Shown here in pieces: positions 51,320-60,649 of a stretch of DNA of 64,000 nt. The stretch spans positions 284,542-348,541 of the forward strand of contig NZ_JAAVJH010000006.1 of the NCBI RefSeq assembly GCF_012035195.1. The letters run 5' to 3'. The DNA is from Sphingomonas corticis. Lineage in GTDB: Bacteria; Pseudomonadota; Alphaproteobacteria; Sphingomonadales; Sphingomonadaceae. The translations under genes were made by a program, and so were the position numbers. The first letter of the stretch is position 1, and the number at the start of each line of letters is the position of its first letter. The notes under the pieces were generated by a model that had not been told where the DNA came from, ran no database searches, and saw only the letters and a list, made by a program, of their open reading frames with translations.

Positions 51320-52603
51320 ATGAAGAGGATCACCAACGCCTTCCTGGCCGCCGCGCTGATGGCCGGCGTCGCCCCGCTGGCGCTCCTGCCCGCGCCCGCG
51401 GCGGCGCAGAAGAAGGAGAAGGAGGCGAAGCCCGCCGACTTCAAGCTGTCCAAGGAGTTCCGCGAGATCGCGGTGAAGGCGCAGGCCGCCGTGTCGGCGA
51501 AGGACACCGCCACTGCCGACCCGCTGGTGGCGCAGATGGAAGCCGCGGCGAAGAGCGACGACGAGCGCTACATCGCCGCCTCCACCCGCCTGAACGTGGA
51601 AGTGTTGAAGTCGCAGGCCGCCGGCGGCGGCGCCACCGCGGGGCTGAAGGCGCCGCTGGAGGCGCTGATCGCCGCGCCGCGTACGCCGCAGGCCGACAAG
51701 GCGAAGTTCGCCTATCAGCTGGGCGTGATGGCCTCCAACGCGAAGGACAATGCCGGCGCCGCGACCTATTTCCAGCAGGCGCAGCAGCTGGGCTATCAGG
51801 ATCCCAACCTGCCGCTCAACCTCGTGAAGCTGAAGATGGCGTCGGGCGACGTGGCCGGCGGCCAGGCCGACCTCGCCAAGCTGATCGACGCGCAGGTCGC
51901 CGCCGGGCAGAAGCCGGACGAGCAGCTGTACCGCTTCGCCATCTCCCAGACCCACCAGAAGCGCATGGCCGCGGACACGCAGGCATGGATCCGCCGCTAC
52001 CTGTCCGCCTATCCGACCGTGAAGAACTGGCGCGACATGGTCGTGTTCTGGGGCATCCAGCCGCAGGCGGTGGTCGCCACGGACAAGCCGCAGAAGGTCG
52101 ATCTCTATCGCCTGCTGCGCACCGGCAAGGCGCTGGCCGACGAATATGACTACGTGATCTACGCGCAATACGCGCTCGACCTCGGCATCCCGTGGGAGTC
52201 CAAGGCGGTGCTGAACGAGGGCAAGACCGCCGGCAAGATCGCCGCGGGCAACGCTACCGCGTCCGGCCTGCTCGCCGCGGCGAACACGTCGATCGGGAAC
52301 GAGGGCGCGCTGACCGGGCTGGAGACGCGCGCGAAGGCCGCGGCCAACGGCAAGCTCGCCAACAGCACCGCGGACGCCTATCTCGGCTCGGGCAATTGGG
52401 CGAAGGCGGTGGAGTTGTACCGCGTCGCCTTGCAGAAGGGTTCGGTCGACGCCGACGCGGTGAACACGCGCATCGGCATCGCGCTCGCCAACTCGGGCGA
52501 CAAGGCCGGCGCGAAGACCGCCTTCGAGACGGTGAAGACGCCGCCGCGCGACGGCATCGCGGCGATGTGGCTGCTGTTCCTCGATCACCCGCCGGTCGGC
52601 TGA
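51320..52603 (+). CDS. exported TPR-like protein, unknown
   Basis: The 427-residue product has a signal peptide (RITNAFLAAALMAGVAPLAL, cut near AAA-Q) and helical TPR-like repeats, for example FAYQLGVMASNAKDNAGAATYFQQAQQLG near 133 and AYLGSGNWAKAVELYRVALQKG near 353. The ATG at 51320 has GGAGAG at good distance; GTG 51314 is too close. It ends in a strong terminator and is the only gene of its transcription unit. The role is not known; a periplasmic scaffold is likely. Confidence 0.75.
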   Translation: MKRITNAFLAAALMAGVAPLALLPAPAAAQKKEKEAKPADFKLSKEFREIAVKAQAAVSAKDTATADPLVAQMEAAAKSDDERYIAASTRLNVEVLKSQAAGGGATAGLKAPLEALIAAPRTPQADKAKFAYQLGVMASNAKDNAGAATYFQQAQQLGYQDPNLPLNLVKLKMASGDVAGGQADLAKLIDAQVAAGQKPDEQLYRFAISQTHQKRMAADTQAWIRRYLSAYPTVKNWRDMVVFWGIQPQAVVATDKPQKVDLYRLLRTGKALADEYDYVIYAQYALDLGIPWESKAVLNEGKTAGKIAAGNATASGLLAAANTSIGNEGALTGLETRAKAAANGKLANSTADAYLGSGNWAKAVELYRVALQKGSVDADAVNTRIGIALANSGDKAGAKTAFETVKTPPRDGIAAMWLLFLDHPPVG

Positions 52604-52624
52604 TCGCTCGCTTCTGCAACGGGG

Positions 52625-52668
52625 AACGCCCGGTGCCGGATCATCCGGCGCCGGGCGTTTCCTTTTGG
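52625..52668 (+). terminator. strong intrinsic terminator
   Basis: AACGCCCGGTGCCGG (52625-52639) pairs with CCGGCGCCGGGCGTT (52645-52659) at 14 of 15 positions round a 5-nt loop, followed by TTCCTTTT. It ends the TPR-like gene and, read the other way (AAAAGGAA before the stem), may also serve the convergent lrp gene poorly. Confidence 0.88.
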
Positions 52669-52678
52669 ACGACCGGCG

Positions 52679-53152
52679 CTACGCGATCGGTACGCCCGGC
52701 AGCGTCTTCGCGGTGCGGATCGTCAGCGAGGACTTGACGCTCGCCACGTTGGGTGCGGGGGTCAGGTGCGTCGTCAGGATGCGCTGGAAGCTCTCGAGAT
52801 CGGACGCGACGATCTTGAGGATGAAGTCGATCTCGCCGTTCAGCATGTGGCACTCGCGCACTTCCGGAATGGAGGCGACGTGCTTCTCGAACGTGGCCAG
52901 GTCGTGCTCGGCCTGGCTCTTCAGGCTGACCATGGCGAAGACGGTGATCGGAAAGCCGAGCTTCGCCGCGTCGCATTCCGCGTGATAGCCGCGGATCACG
53001 CCCGCCTGCTCCAACGCACGCACGCGGCGCAGACACGGCGGCGCGGTGAGTCCGACCCGTTCCGCCAGTTCGACGTTGGTCATCCGTCCGTCCTGTTGCA
53101 GAAGGTTCAGGATGTCGCGGTCGATCCGGTCCAAGGTCATCACGCTACTCAT
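52679..53152 (-). CDS. Lrp/AsnC-family transcription regulator
   Basis: The 157-residue regulator has an N-terminal winged helix-turn-helix (LDRIDRDILNLLQQDGRMTN and AERVGLTAPPCLRRVRALEQ) and a C-terminal RAM ligand domain (VFAMVSLKSQAEHDLATFEK). It is a typical feast/famine regulator that senses amino acids. It is divergent from the histidine kinase gene; a candidate operator lies 60 bp upstream of its start. Confidence 0.93.
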   Translation of the reverse strand: MSSVMTLDRIDRDILNLLQQDGRMTNVELAERVGLTAPPCLRRVRALEQAGVIRGYHAECDAAKLGFPITVFAMVSLKSQAEHDLATFEKHVASIPEVRECHMLNGEIDFILKIVASDLESFQRILTTHLTPAPNVASVKSSLTIRTAKTLPGVPIA

Positions 53153-53212
53153 CCCCTCCGCGCACGATCGCGATAGCTTCGCAAACCCGCGCTACAGGAA
53201 AGTTGCGCCCGC

Positions 53213-53226
53213 TGGCAATTGTGCCA
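53213..53226. promoter_or_regulatory. candidate operator TGGCA-N4-TGCCA
   Basis: The 5-bp arms TGGCA and TGCCA flank ATTG in the 176-bp spacer between the divergent lrp-like and kinase genes. Position and symmetry suit a dimeric regulator such as the adjacent Lrp protein; this is inference. Confidence 0.35.
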
Positions 53227-53328
53227 AGCTGCGACAGATGCGATTTCCTCGCCGTTTCGCCGCAGCGACGCGTCCCCTATGCCCGACGTGACAGCGGTCC
53301 CGCCGGATCGCGGCGGGAGTGATGCCGG

Positions 53329-55020
53329 GTGCGCGTTCGGTTCGACGACAGCTTGAAGACCGTGCTCGCCGCCGACACCAGCACCGCCTTCGGTGCGCGC
53401 GCCGCCTATCGCCAGCTCGTCGACCTGATCGCGCGGGGCCGTGCCTCGCTGGACGATACCTTGCGCGAACGGCTCGCCGCGCTGCGCCCCACCATGCCGG
53501 CGGAGCAGCGCGCGGCGCTGGCGCGCGGGCTGGCGCTCGCCGACCCGCCCGTAACGCTGATCGCGTTCCTGGCCGACGACACGCCGGAAGTGACGGCGGC
53601 GGTACTGCGCGCGGCGCGGCTGTCGCCGGAGGATTGGGACTGGCTGCTGCCGCGCCTCGGCCCGCACGGGCGCAGCGTGCTGCGGCGGCGCGGCGACCTG
53701 CCGCCGACCGCGGTACGCGCGCTGGAGAGCTTCGGCAGCACCGACTTCGCACTGTCGCACGAGGCGCGGGAGTCGGTTGCAGCCGCACCGCCTGAGAAGG
53801 TCGCCGCCCCGAAAGCCGCGACCGATGCCTTCCGCGCGCTGGGCGACATCGCCGCCACGCTGCCCCCGGTCGCCGCCGCGCGCGACCACGGGCCGCACGA
53901 GCGGTTCGAGATCGCCGAGCTGGTCGATCGCATCGCCGCCTATCAGCGCCAGCGCGCCACCGGGCCGCTCGCCGCCGACACCGCCGTGACCGCCTTCCGG
54001 TTCGAGACGGACGCCGCGGGGGTGATCCGCTGGATCGACAGCGCGCCACGCGGCGCGGTGATCGGCCTGTCGCTGGATCATGCCGCGGATGCCGCGCCCA
54101 GCGTCGACGGCGTCGCCGCCGGCGCGTTCCGCAAGCGCGCCGCCTTCGGCGATGCCCGCCTGTCGGTGCGCGGGGAGTCCGCGCTGTCGGGCGACTGGCG
54201 CATTTCCGCCGTGCCGCTGTTCGATCCCGCCCGCGGTGCCTTCATCGGCTATCGCGGCAGCGCGCGCCGCCCCCGGCTGGAGGAGGACGCCGCCCGCTTG
54301 CGTCCGCGCGGCGCGGCGGTGGAGGGATTGCGCCGGCTGGTGCACGAGTTGCGCACGCCCACCACCGCGATCGCCGGCTTCGCCGAGCTGATCGACGAGC
54401 AGCTGCTGGGGCCGGTGCCGTCGATCTATCGCGATCGCGCGGCCACGATCCGGCGGCACGTCGGCGGCCTGGTCGGCGCGATCGACGACCTCGACACCGC
54501 CGCGCGGCTGGAGGCGGACGCGCTGGACCTGCGCGACGACGTGGTGGGCGCGGCGCCGCTACTGGAACGGATCGCCGCGGAGATGGCGCCGCTGGCGGCA
54601 CGGCGGGGTGCCCGCCTGTCCGTCGCGGCGGACGAGGGCGCGGCCTGGGCGGCGGACGCGCCCGCGCTGGAGCGGCTGATCTCTCGCCTGCTCGCCAGCC
54701 TGCTGTCCACCGCCGCGGCCGGAGAGGTGGTGCGAACGCAGGCGGTGGCGGGCGATCCCGCGGGGATGATCCGCCTGACGATCGACCGGCCGCTGGCGCT
54801 GGCGAGCCGCAGCGAGGCGGAGCTGCTGGCGATGGACGACGAGCGCGCCGGCGACGTGGAAGGAGCGCCGCTGCTGGGCATCGGTTTCTCGCTTCGACTC
54901 GCGCGGCACCTCGCCGTGGAGCTCGGAGGCGGGCTGGCGTTCGAGCGGGATCGCTTGACACTGACGCTGCCGGCGGCTTCCACCACGATCATGGGGCAGG
55001 CTTCCACCAGCACGCCGTGA
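53329..55020 (+). CDS. degenerate sensor histidine kinase-like protein
   Basis: The 563-residue soluble protein has a helical N-terminal region resembling DUF2336 (about 1-130), a PAS-like middle and a HisKA domain with H339 (LVHELRTPTTAIAGFAEL). The ATPase domain is degenerate: the N-box reads LISRLLASLLSTA with no Asn, the DxGxG G1 box is missing (IDRPLALASRS), but a G2-like GIGFSLRLARHLAVELGGGL remains. It may act as a phosphotransfer or scaffold protein rather than a kinase. The start is GTG at 53329; it overlaps the deacetylase by 4 bp (GTGA). Confidence 0.75.
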   Translation: MRVRFDDSLKTVLAADTSTAFGARAAYRQLVDLIARGRASLDDTLRERLAALRPTMPAEQRAALARGLALADPPVTLIAFLADDTPEVTAAVLRAARLSPEDWDWLLPRLGPHGRSVLRRRGDLPPTAVRALESFGSTDFALSHEARESVAAAPPEKVAAPKAATDAFRALGDIAATLPPVAAARDHGPHERFEIAELVDRIAAYQRQRATGPLAADTAVTAFRFETDAAGVIRWIDSAPRGAVIGLSLDHAADAAPSVDGVAAGAFRKRAAFGDARLSVRGESALSGDWRISAVPLFDPARGAFIGYRGSARRPRLEEDAARLRPRGAAVEGLRRLVHELRTPTTAIAGFAELIDEQLLGPVPSIYRDRAATIRRHVGGLVGAIDDLDTAARLEADALDLRDDVVGAAPLLERIAAEMAPLAARRGARLSVAADEGAAWAADAPALERLISRLLASLLSTAAAGEVVRTQAVAGDPAGMIRLTIDRPLALASRSEAELLAMDDERAGDVEGAPLLGIGFSLRLARHLAVELGGGLAFERDRLTLTLPAASTTIMGQASTSTP

Positions 55021-56060
55021 CCGCCGACGCCGCGGTCACGCTTCACCGGATGCGGTTCGCGACGCCCGCGGCGGCGCGGGTGGCATGGCCGTCATCGTTC
55101 GGGCGCCGTTTCCTCGTCAGCGTGGACGTGGAGGAGGAGTTCGACTGGCGAAAGCCCTTCTCCCGTGCAGCGCGCGGCGTGACCGCGGTGGCGGCGCTGC
55201 CGGCGATGCACGCGCGGCTGGCGGACGCGGGGATCGGACCGCTCTACCTGGTCGACCACCCCGTCGCCGCCAATCCGCGCGCCATCGCCACCGTCGCCGC
55301 GCTGGCCGGCGCCGAGATCGGCGCGCAGCTTCACCCCTGGGTCAATCCGCCCGATCGCGAGCCGGCGGGGGAGGGGGCGTCCTTCGTCGGCAACCTGCCG
55401 CGCGAGGTGGAGGCGGCGAAGCTCGACACGCTGATCGCCACGATCGAGAGCGCCACCGGCGCGGCACCGCGCGCGTACCGGGCCGGGCGCTACGGCCTTG
55501 GTCCCGCATCGCTGGCGCTGCTCGCGGAACGCGGCATCCGCGTCGACACGTCGATGCGCGCGCGGCACGATTACCGTGCGGCGGGCGGAGCGGATTTCTC
55601 CCATGTCGGCAATGCCGCGTTCCGCACGCGCGAGGGGTTGCTGGAATTGCCGCTGTCGACCGTGGACGTCGGGCGCTGGCGCGGCGCGGGCGAGTGGCTG
55701 CCGCAAGCGGCGCGGCGGGTGCCGAAGGGGCGCGGGCTGCTGGCGCGCGCGGGCCTCCACTCGCGCGTGCCGCTGACGCCGGAGGGCGTGTGCGCGGCGG
55801 AGTCGGTGGCGGCGGTGCGCGCGGCGGCGCAGGATGGCGAGCGACTGCTGGTCCTCTCCTTCCACTCCCCCTCGCTGGTGCCGGGCAACACGCCCTACGT
55901 GCGCGACGACGCAGAGCTGGCGCGATTTCACGCCTGGTGGGATGCGGTGCTGCCTGCGCTGGCTCGGCACGGGTTCGAGCCCGCGTCGCTGGCGGAGGTG
56001 CTGGTCGCGGCGGACGAAGGCGGGATGGTGGGCCCGGCAGGACTCGAACCCGCAACCTAG
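55017..56060 (+). CDS. polysaccharide deacetylase-family protein
   Basis: The 347-residue protein has the carbohydrate esterase 4-like start FLVSVDVEEEFDWRKPF, the HPWVNPP metal-ligand segment near 107 and the RAGRYGLGPASLALLAERGI pattern, as in WalW-type deacetylases. It is coupled to the kinase-like gene by a GTGA overlap. The last 11 residues (MVGPAGLEPAT) are encoded by the antisense of a tRNA gene, so the 3' end of the gene has been fused onto tRNA sequence. Substrate is unknown; surface glycan is likely. Confidence 0.82.
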   Translation: MTADAAVTLHRMRFATPAAARVAWPSSFGRRFLVSVDVEEEFDWRKPFSRAARGVTAVAALPAMHARLADAGIGPLYLVDHPVAANPRAIATVAALAGAEIGAQLHPWVNPPDREPAGEGASFVGNLPREVEAAKLDTLIATIESATGAAPRAYRAGRYGLGPASLALLAERGIRVDTSMRARHDYRAAGGADFSHVGNAAFRTREGLLELPLSTVDVGRWRGAGEWLPQAARRVPKGRGLLARAGLHSRVPLTPEGVCAAESVAAVRAAAQDGERLLVLSFHSPSLVPGNTPYVRDDAELARFHAWWDAVLPALARHGFEPASLAEVLVAADEGGMVGPAGLEPAT

Positions 56061-56101
56061 CCGTTATGAGCGGCCAGCTCTAACCGTTGAGCTACAGGCC
56101 C
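56026..56101 (-). tRNA. tRNA-Ile2 (anticodon CAU)
   Basis: The 76-nt cloverleaf including encoded CCA starts GGGCCTGTAGCTCAACGG on the minus strand. The acceptor stem pairs fully (one U-G), the anticodon loop is CTCATAA flanked by GCCG/CGGC, and the T arm contains GGTTCGAGTCC. The body resembles E. coli ileX rather than elongator or initiator tRNA-Met, so C34 is probably modified to lysidine by TilS to read AUA. It overlaps the 3' end of the deacetylase gene. Confidence 0.9.
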
Positions 56102-56292
56102 GCCACCGCTGCTTTGGTCGGGGAGACAGGATTTTCCCGGCCCGCCAAGTCGTTGAACCCACGTCAACGAACAGCCCGCACATCTGCGAGTTGCACAGCG
56201 AGGGGTACAAAAAGGCGCGAAAAATGGCAAGCGGCCGATGATCGGTCGGTGGCATTTTTCAACCGCCGATCGATGGCAAATCCCGGTCATGA

Positions 56293-56742
56293 ATCCTGCC
56301 CGGCAGCGTCACAGGACTGTGGACCGGCCTGGTCCTACTTCGCGTCGCCCATGCGCTCGCCGGACCGCGACACCAGTCGCGGATCGAGCGATCGTGGCGT
56401 CCGCCCGAGCCGCACGCTGCGAACACGATCCACCTCGATCTGCTGCGCGAAGCCTGCCGGGACGAGTTCAGCGTCCGGATCGCCAATCGTGACGCGAAGG
56501 GGCGGCGGACCGCGCGTGAGATCCTGCCGCTCGGCCTGTCCTACAGCCCGAAGACGCTGATGCTGGTGGGCTGGTGCGTGTTGCGCGAGGCGCACCGGAC
56601 GTTCGAGGTGCCGCGGATCGAGGCGCTGGAACGCGGCGGGCGCAGCTTCCGCCCGCGCCGGGTGCAGCTTCTGCGCGACTATGTCACGCTGCGGACCGCG
56701 GAGTGGAAGCGGCAGGAGGAAGAGGCGCGCCTGCGATCGTAG
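56293..56742 (+). pseudogene. WYL-domain regulator remnant
   Basis: A frame open from 56293 to 56742 translates to a C-terminal WYL-like domain: FSVRIANRDAKGRRTAREIL, PLGLSYSPKTLMLVGWCVLREAHRTFEV and a basic tail. No start codon is found before the internal ATG at 56560, and the DNA-binding half is missing; a stop lies at 56290. This is a decayed YafY/DeoR-type regulator. A 60-residue stub could still be made from 56560. Confidence 0.7.
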
Positions 56743-56757
56743 CGCGGCCGACGCCGC

Positions 56758-58254
56758 TCAGTGCGGCGCGAGCCCCATCTCCACGCCGGTCTTGTCGTGG
56801 AGCGCGAAGCGGTCGATCAGGTCGGCGCTCGCCCGATTGTAGCCGATCACCTCGACCGCGCGCCCTTCGCGACGCAGCCGGGCGACGATCTTGTCCAGCG
56901 CGCCGACACCCGAAATGTCCCAGAAATGCGCCGCGGTCACGTCGATGACGATGCGGCTGGCGCTGTCTCCGGCCTGGAAGGCGCGGTTGAACCGGTCGAC
57001 CGAGGCGAAGAAGATCTCGCCCTCCACGCGGTAGGTCGCGTGGGCGCCGTCCGGCGATATCGACTGCTCGACCGAGAACATCCGCTGCACCTTGCCCGCG
57101 AAGAAGATGCCCGACAGCAGCACGCCGGCCAGCACGCCCAGCGACAGGTCGCGCGTGGCGACGACCACCACCACCGTCGTCAGCATGACCACCGACGACG
57201 TGGGCGGATGCCGCCGCAGGTTCGGGATCGAGTTCCAGCTGAACGTGCCGATCGACACCATAATCATGACGGCGACCAGCGCCGGCATCGGCACTCGCCC
57301 GACGAACGGCCCCAGCACAGCCAGCAGAAACAGGAGGAATGCACCCGCGACGAAGGTCGAGAGTCGACCGCGCCCGCCGGAGGTCACGTTGATGACCGAC
57401 TGGCCGATCATCGCGCAGCCGCCCATGCCCCCGAACAGCGCGGCGACGATGTTGGCGCCGCCCTGTCCGGCGCATTCGCGACGCTTGTCGCTGTCGGTGT
57501 CGGTCATGTCGTCGACGATCTGCGCGGTCAGCAGCGATTCGAGGAGGCCGACCGCGGCCATCGCCAGCGAATAGGGCAGGATGATCCGCAACGTGTCCAA
57601 TGTCGGCGGCACCTGGGGCCAGGCGAGGCTCGGCAGGCCGTCGGGCAGTCGCCCCATGTCGCCGACCGTGTTCACCGGCAGCCCGAACCCGATGCTGATC
57701 GCGCTGAGCACCAGGATCGCCACCAGCGGCGACGGCACCGTCTTCGTCACGCGCGGCACGCCGTAGATGATCGCCAGCCCGCCCGCGACCATCGCATAGG
57801 TCTGCCAGCCGACGCCGGTCAGTTGCGGAAGCTGCGCCATGAAGATCAGGATCGCCAGCGCGTTGACGAAGCCGGTGATGACCGAGCGCGAGACGAACTG
57901 CATCAGCAGGTCGAGCCGCAGCAGCCCGGCGACGATCTGGATCAGCCCCATCAGGATCGTGGCGGCGAAGAGGTATTCGACGCCGTGATCGCGCACGAGC
58001 GGGCCGACGAGCACGGCGACGGCAGCGGTGGCGGCGGAGACCATGCCCGGCCGTCCGCCGATCAGCGCGATGGTGATCGCGATCGCGACCGAGGCGTAGA
58101 GGCCGACGCGCGGATCGACGCCGGCGATGATCGAGAAGCCGATCGCCTCCGGGATCAGCGCGAGCGCGACGACGATGCCGGCCAGGATGTCGCGGCGGGC
58201 GGCGGCGCCGTCAGTGAGCCACTGGCGGCGATAGGTAGCGAAGTCGAAGGTCAT
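56758..58254 (-). CDS. SulP-family anion transporter with STAS domain
   Basis: The 498-residue inner-membrane protein has the SulP start ([29 protein letters not shown]), about ten membrane segments and a C-terminal STAS domain near 395-490 ([20 protein letters not shown]). Sulfate or bicarbonate are typical substrates. The start [12 protein letters not shown] at 58254 is chosen; the longer upstream frame is non-coding in character. It converges on the WYL remnant. Confidence 0.88.
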   Translation of the reverse strand: MTFDFATYRRQWLTDGAAARRDILAGIVVALALIPEAIGFSIIAGVDPRVGLYASVAIAITIALIGGRPGMVSAATAAVAVLVGPLVRDHGVEYLFAATILMGLIQIVAGLLRLDLLMQFVSRSVITGFVNALAILIFMAQLPQLTGVGWQTYAMVAGGLAIIYGVPRVTKTVPSPLVAILVLSAISIGFGLPVNTVGDMGRLPDGLPSLAWPQVPPTLDTLRIILPYSLAMAAVGLLESLLTAQIVDDMTDTDSDKRRECAGQGGANIVAALFGGMGGCAMIGQSVINVTSGGRGRLSTFVAGAFLLFLLAVLGPFVGRVPMPALVAVMIMVSIGTFSWNSIPNLRRHPPTSSVVMLTTVVVVVATRDLSLGVLAGVLLSGIFFAGKVQRMFSVEQSISPDGAHATYRVEGEIFFASVDRFNRAFQAGDSASRIVIDVTAAHFWDISGVGALDKIVARLRREGRAVEVIGYNRASADLIDRFALHDKTGVEMGLAPH

Positions 58255-58430
58255 CGAATGTCCACAACAGGGCACGGGCGCCGGGCGGCGCATCTCATCG
58301 GGTGCGTGTTGTTGTCCGGCGGATCGGCGGCCGGAATAGCCACCCGGAATTTCACCGGGTCCTTGCGAATGGCCGCCCCATAGGCGAGCGGGGCTGGTCG
58401 GCGCAACCGCCTGAGGCTTGACCCGCGGGC

Positions 58431-58691
58431 GTGCGGAGCCGACCTGAAGGACTGAGCGATGCGCGCGCTGCGGTACTGGACCTTCTCGCCCGCCGCGCGG
58501 CAGGCGCGACGATCTGCCCGAGCGAGGTGGCGCGCGCACGGTCTCCAGAGGATTGGCGCAGTGCGATGCCGTCCGTGCACGCGGCGATCGACGGGCTGGT
58601 TCGCGACGGGGCGGTGCGGCTGAGCTGGAAGGGGGAGCGGTTGGCGGCGCGATCGGGACCCTATCGGATTGCGCTTCCCGGCAAGGATTGA
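58431..58691 (+). CDS. DUF3253 family protein
   Basis: The 86-residue protein follows the DUF3253 pattern: VLDLLARRAAGATICPSEVARA, PEDWRSAMPSVHAAIDGLV and GPYRIALPGKD. It is a small winged-helix-like protein of unknown role. The start is GTG at 58431 with a weak ribosome site. It is divergent from the SulP gene and upstream of another small gene on the same strand. Confidence 0.78.
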   Translation: MRSRPEGLSDARAAVLDLLARRAAGATICPSEVARARSPEDWRSAMPSVHAAIDGLVRDGAVRLSWKGERLAARSGPYRIALPGKD

Positions 58692-58738
58692 AGCCGGTTC
58701 CCCTCCCACCCCGAACGGCCGTGCGCTATCGGGCGGAG

Positions 58739-58993
58739 ATGGCGAGAAAGAAGCGCTACCTGACCGCGACGATGGCGGACGGCTACGTGAAGACGATCGG
58801 TCCCACCGCCGCGCCGTTCACGCATTACTGGCGCATCGTCGCGCATCTGCGCGACGGCAAGACAGAGGTGTTCTGGGGACACGCCACCTCCGCCCGCGAG
58901 GCGACGAGCAAGAAGGCGCTGACCGAACAGGCCGCGAGGCGCTACGGCTGGCGCAGCTTCGACTTCGAGGTCGCCGAGTTGACCGAACACTGA
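58739..58993 (+). CDS. small hypothetical protein, 84 aa
   Basis: The 84-residue product begins MARKKRYLTATMADGYVKTI and contains YWRIVAHLRDGKTEVFWGHA. It has no signal peptide or membrane segment. Ribosome site GGGCGGAG precedes the ATG. I do not recognise the family; it follows the DUF3253 gene by 47 bp. Confidence 0.65.
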   Translation: MARKKRYLTATMADGYVKTIGPTAAPFTHYWRIVAHLRDGKTEVFWGHATSAREATSKKALTEQAARRYGWRSFDFEVAELTEH

Positions 58994-59091
58994 TGCCCTG
59001 CATCCGGCGGCGGATCGCTGGTCGCCTCTCGCGCCGAGCGGCGTTAAAGCGTTCTGTTTGTCGGCGGCCGCTTGCCGATGCTCCCTGAAGG

Positions 59092-60216
59092 ATGCCGATC
59101 ATCTTCCTCGTCTTCCTGATCCCGGCGATCTACGTCGTGTCCCGCACCCTCTGGCCGCTGGCGCTGCCGTTGTGGAGCAAGGTCGTCGTCGCGCTGCTCC
59201 TGTTCGGTGTCTCGCAATATCACCTCTGGAGCCGGCTATCCTCGGGGTCGGTCTTCTCCCCTGAGTTCCCGCGCCCGGTCGTGATGCTCTTCAACTGGGC
59301 ATTCGGCGCGCTGGTGCTGCTCATGCTCCTCCAGATCGTGCTCGATCTCGGCCTGCTGGTGACGGCGGTGGTCCGATGGCAGCGCGCCGCGTTACCCGGC
59401 GCCCTGCGCTACGGGGCGATGGGACTGGCGGCGCTGGCCAGCGCGATCGCGGTCGCCAATGCCGTGCGGGTTCCGCCGATCAGGGACGTCGAGGTGGCAA
59501 TTGCGGGTCTGCCGCCGCGGTTCGAGGGATATCGGATCCTCCAACTGACCGATCTTCACATCAGCAAGCTGTTCCCGGCCGCCTGGGCAAGCGCGGTCGT
59601 GGCGCGCGCCAACGCCGCGGGCAGCGACGTGATCGTCGTCACAGGCGATTTCATCGATGGCTCGGTCGACATGCGACGCGACGATGTGGCGCCGCTTCAG
59701 GCGCTTGAAGCGCCCGACGGCGTCTGGGCCATACCGGGCAACCACGAATATTTCTTCGACTATGGCGCGTGGATGCGGCACCTGACCTCGCTCGGTGTCC
59801 GGATGCTGCCGAATGCGCATACCGTCATCCGGCGCGGCGGCGCGGAACTCGTCGTGGCCGGCGTGACGGATCTGTCCGCCCCGAGTGTCGGGGAGGCGGC
59901 CCCGGACGTGGGGCTGGCGCTGCGCGGTGCCCCTGCCGGGGCACCGATCGTCCTCCTCGATCATCAGCCGCGGCGGGCGCGGCACGCCGCGGCGAAGGGC
60001 GTGGCGCTCCAATTGTCGGGCCACACGCATGGCGGCATGATCGTCGGTCTGGATCGGCTCGTCGCCCGCGCGAACGCCGGTTTCGTCGCGGGCCGCTATC
60101 AGGTCGGCGGCATGACCCTCTACGTCAGCAACGGCACCGGCCTGTGGCCGGGCTTCGCGCTCCGCCTCGGCGTGCCATCGGAGATCACCCGCTTCACCTT
60201 GCGGTCGAAGATGTGA
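59092..60216 (+). CDS. membrane metallophosphoesterase
   Basis: The 374-residue protein has four N-terminal membrane segments (about 3-135) and a calcineurin-like phosphoesterase domain with the metal motifs LTDLHIS near 155, GDFIDGS near 184, GNHEYF near 218 and SGHTHGGM near 310. This layout matches YaeI/YkuE-type enzymes, some of which act on lipid phosphates. The gene stands alone; a 433-bp spacer follows. Confidence 0.88.
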   Translation: MPIIFLVFLIPAIYVVSRTLWPLALPLWSKVVVALLLFGVSQYHLWSRLSSGSVFSPEFPRPVVMLFNWAFGALVLLMLLQIVLDLGLLVTAVVRWQRAALPGALRYGAMGLAALASAIAVANAVRVPPIRDVEVAIAGLPPRFEGYRILQLTDLHISKLFPAAWASAVVARANAAGSDVIVVTGDFIDGSVDMRRDDVAPLQALEAPDGVWAIPGNHEYFFDYGAWMRHLTSLGVRMLPNAHTVIRRGGAELVVAGVTDLSAPSVGEAAPDVGLALRGAPAGAPIVLLDHQPRRARHAAAKGVALQLSGHTHGGMIVGLDRLVARANAGFVAGRYQVGGMTLYVSNGTGLWPGFALRLGVPSEITRFTLRSKM

Positions 60217-60649
60217 AGGGTCGATGCCGCCGCCACGATCGACGGTCGCGCCAGACCGCCACCACCGGCGTCCCATGACCATCTCGCTGGCAGATGCCCG
60301 ACGCATAGATTTCACAGCACAGGGCTTCGGCTGACCCCGACCTCTGAGGGTCACGGCAGGGCGCCTCCGCACGGCCGCCGATCGCACCGGCTTGACGGCG
60401 TCGATGCCGTCGACCTTGCCCGCCGCGCTCTCGGCGACGGTATCGGGCGGTCAAGCGCTCGCTCGATACGCTGCTCGCAACGATCTGAATGCTCCCACCG
60501 TTCGGAAGAAAATGTGCAGCGTTCCAAATAAAACTAGAGATTACGGTTGCTTATAGTGAGTTTATGACGAGCATCTTTCGGGATACGAAGACAAAAAATA
60601 TGGTAAGGGAGATCTTGTAGATAGGGTCGGCCAACGACGTCGGGGGACA
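60217..60649. other. 433-bp spacer, AT-rich at its 3' end
   Basis: I see no gene in this stretch. The first 280 bp have GC-rich chromosomal composition without coding character; from about 60,500 to 60,620 it becomes AT-rich, likely the promoter region of the glucose dehydrogenase gene. No -10/-35 pair stands out clearly. Confidence 0.5.
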
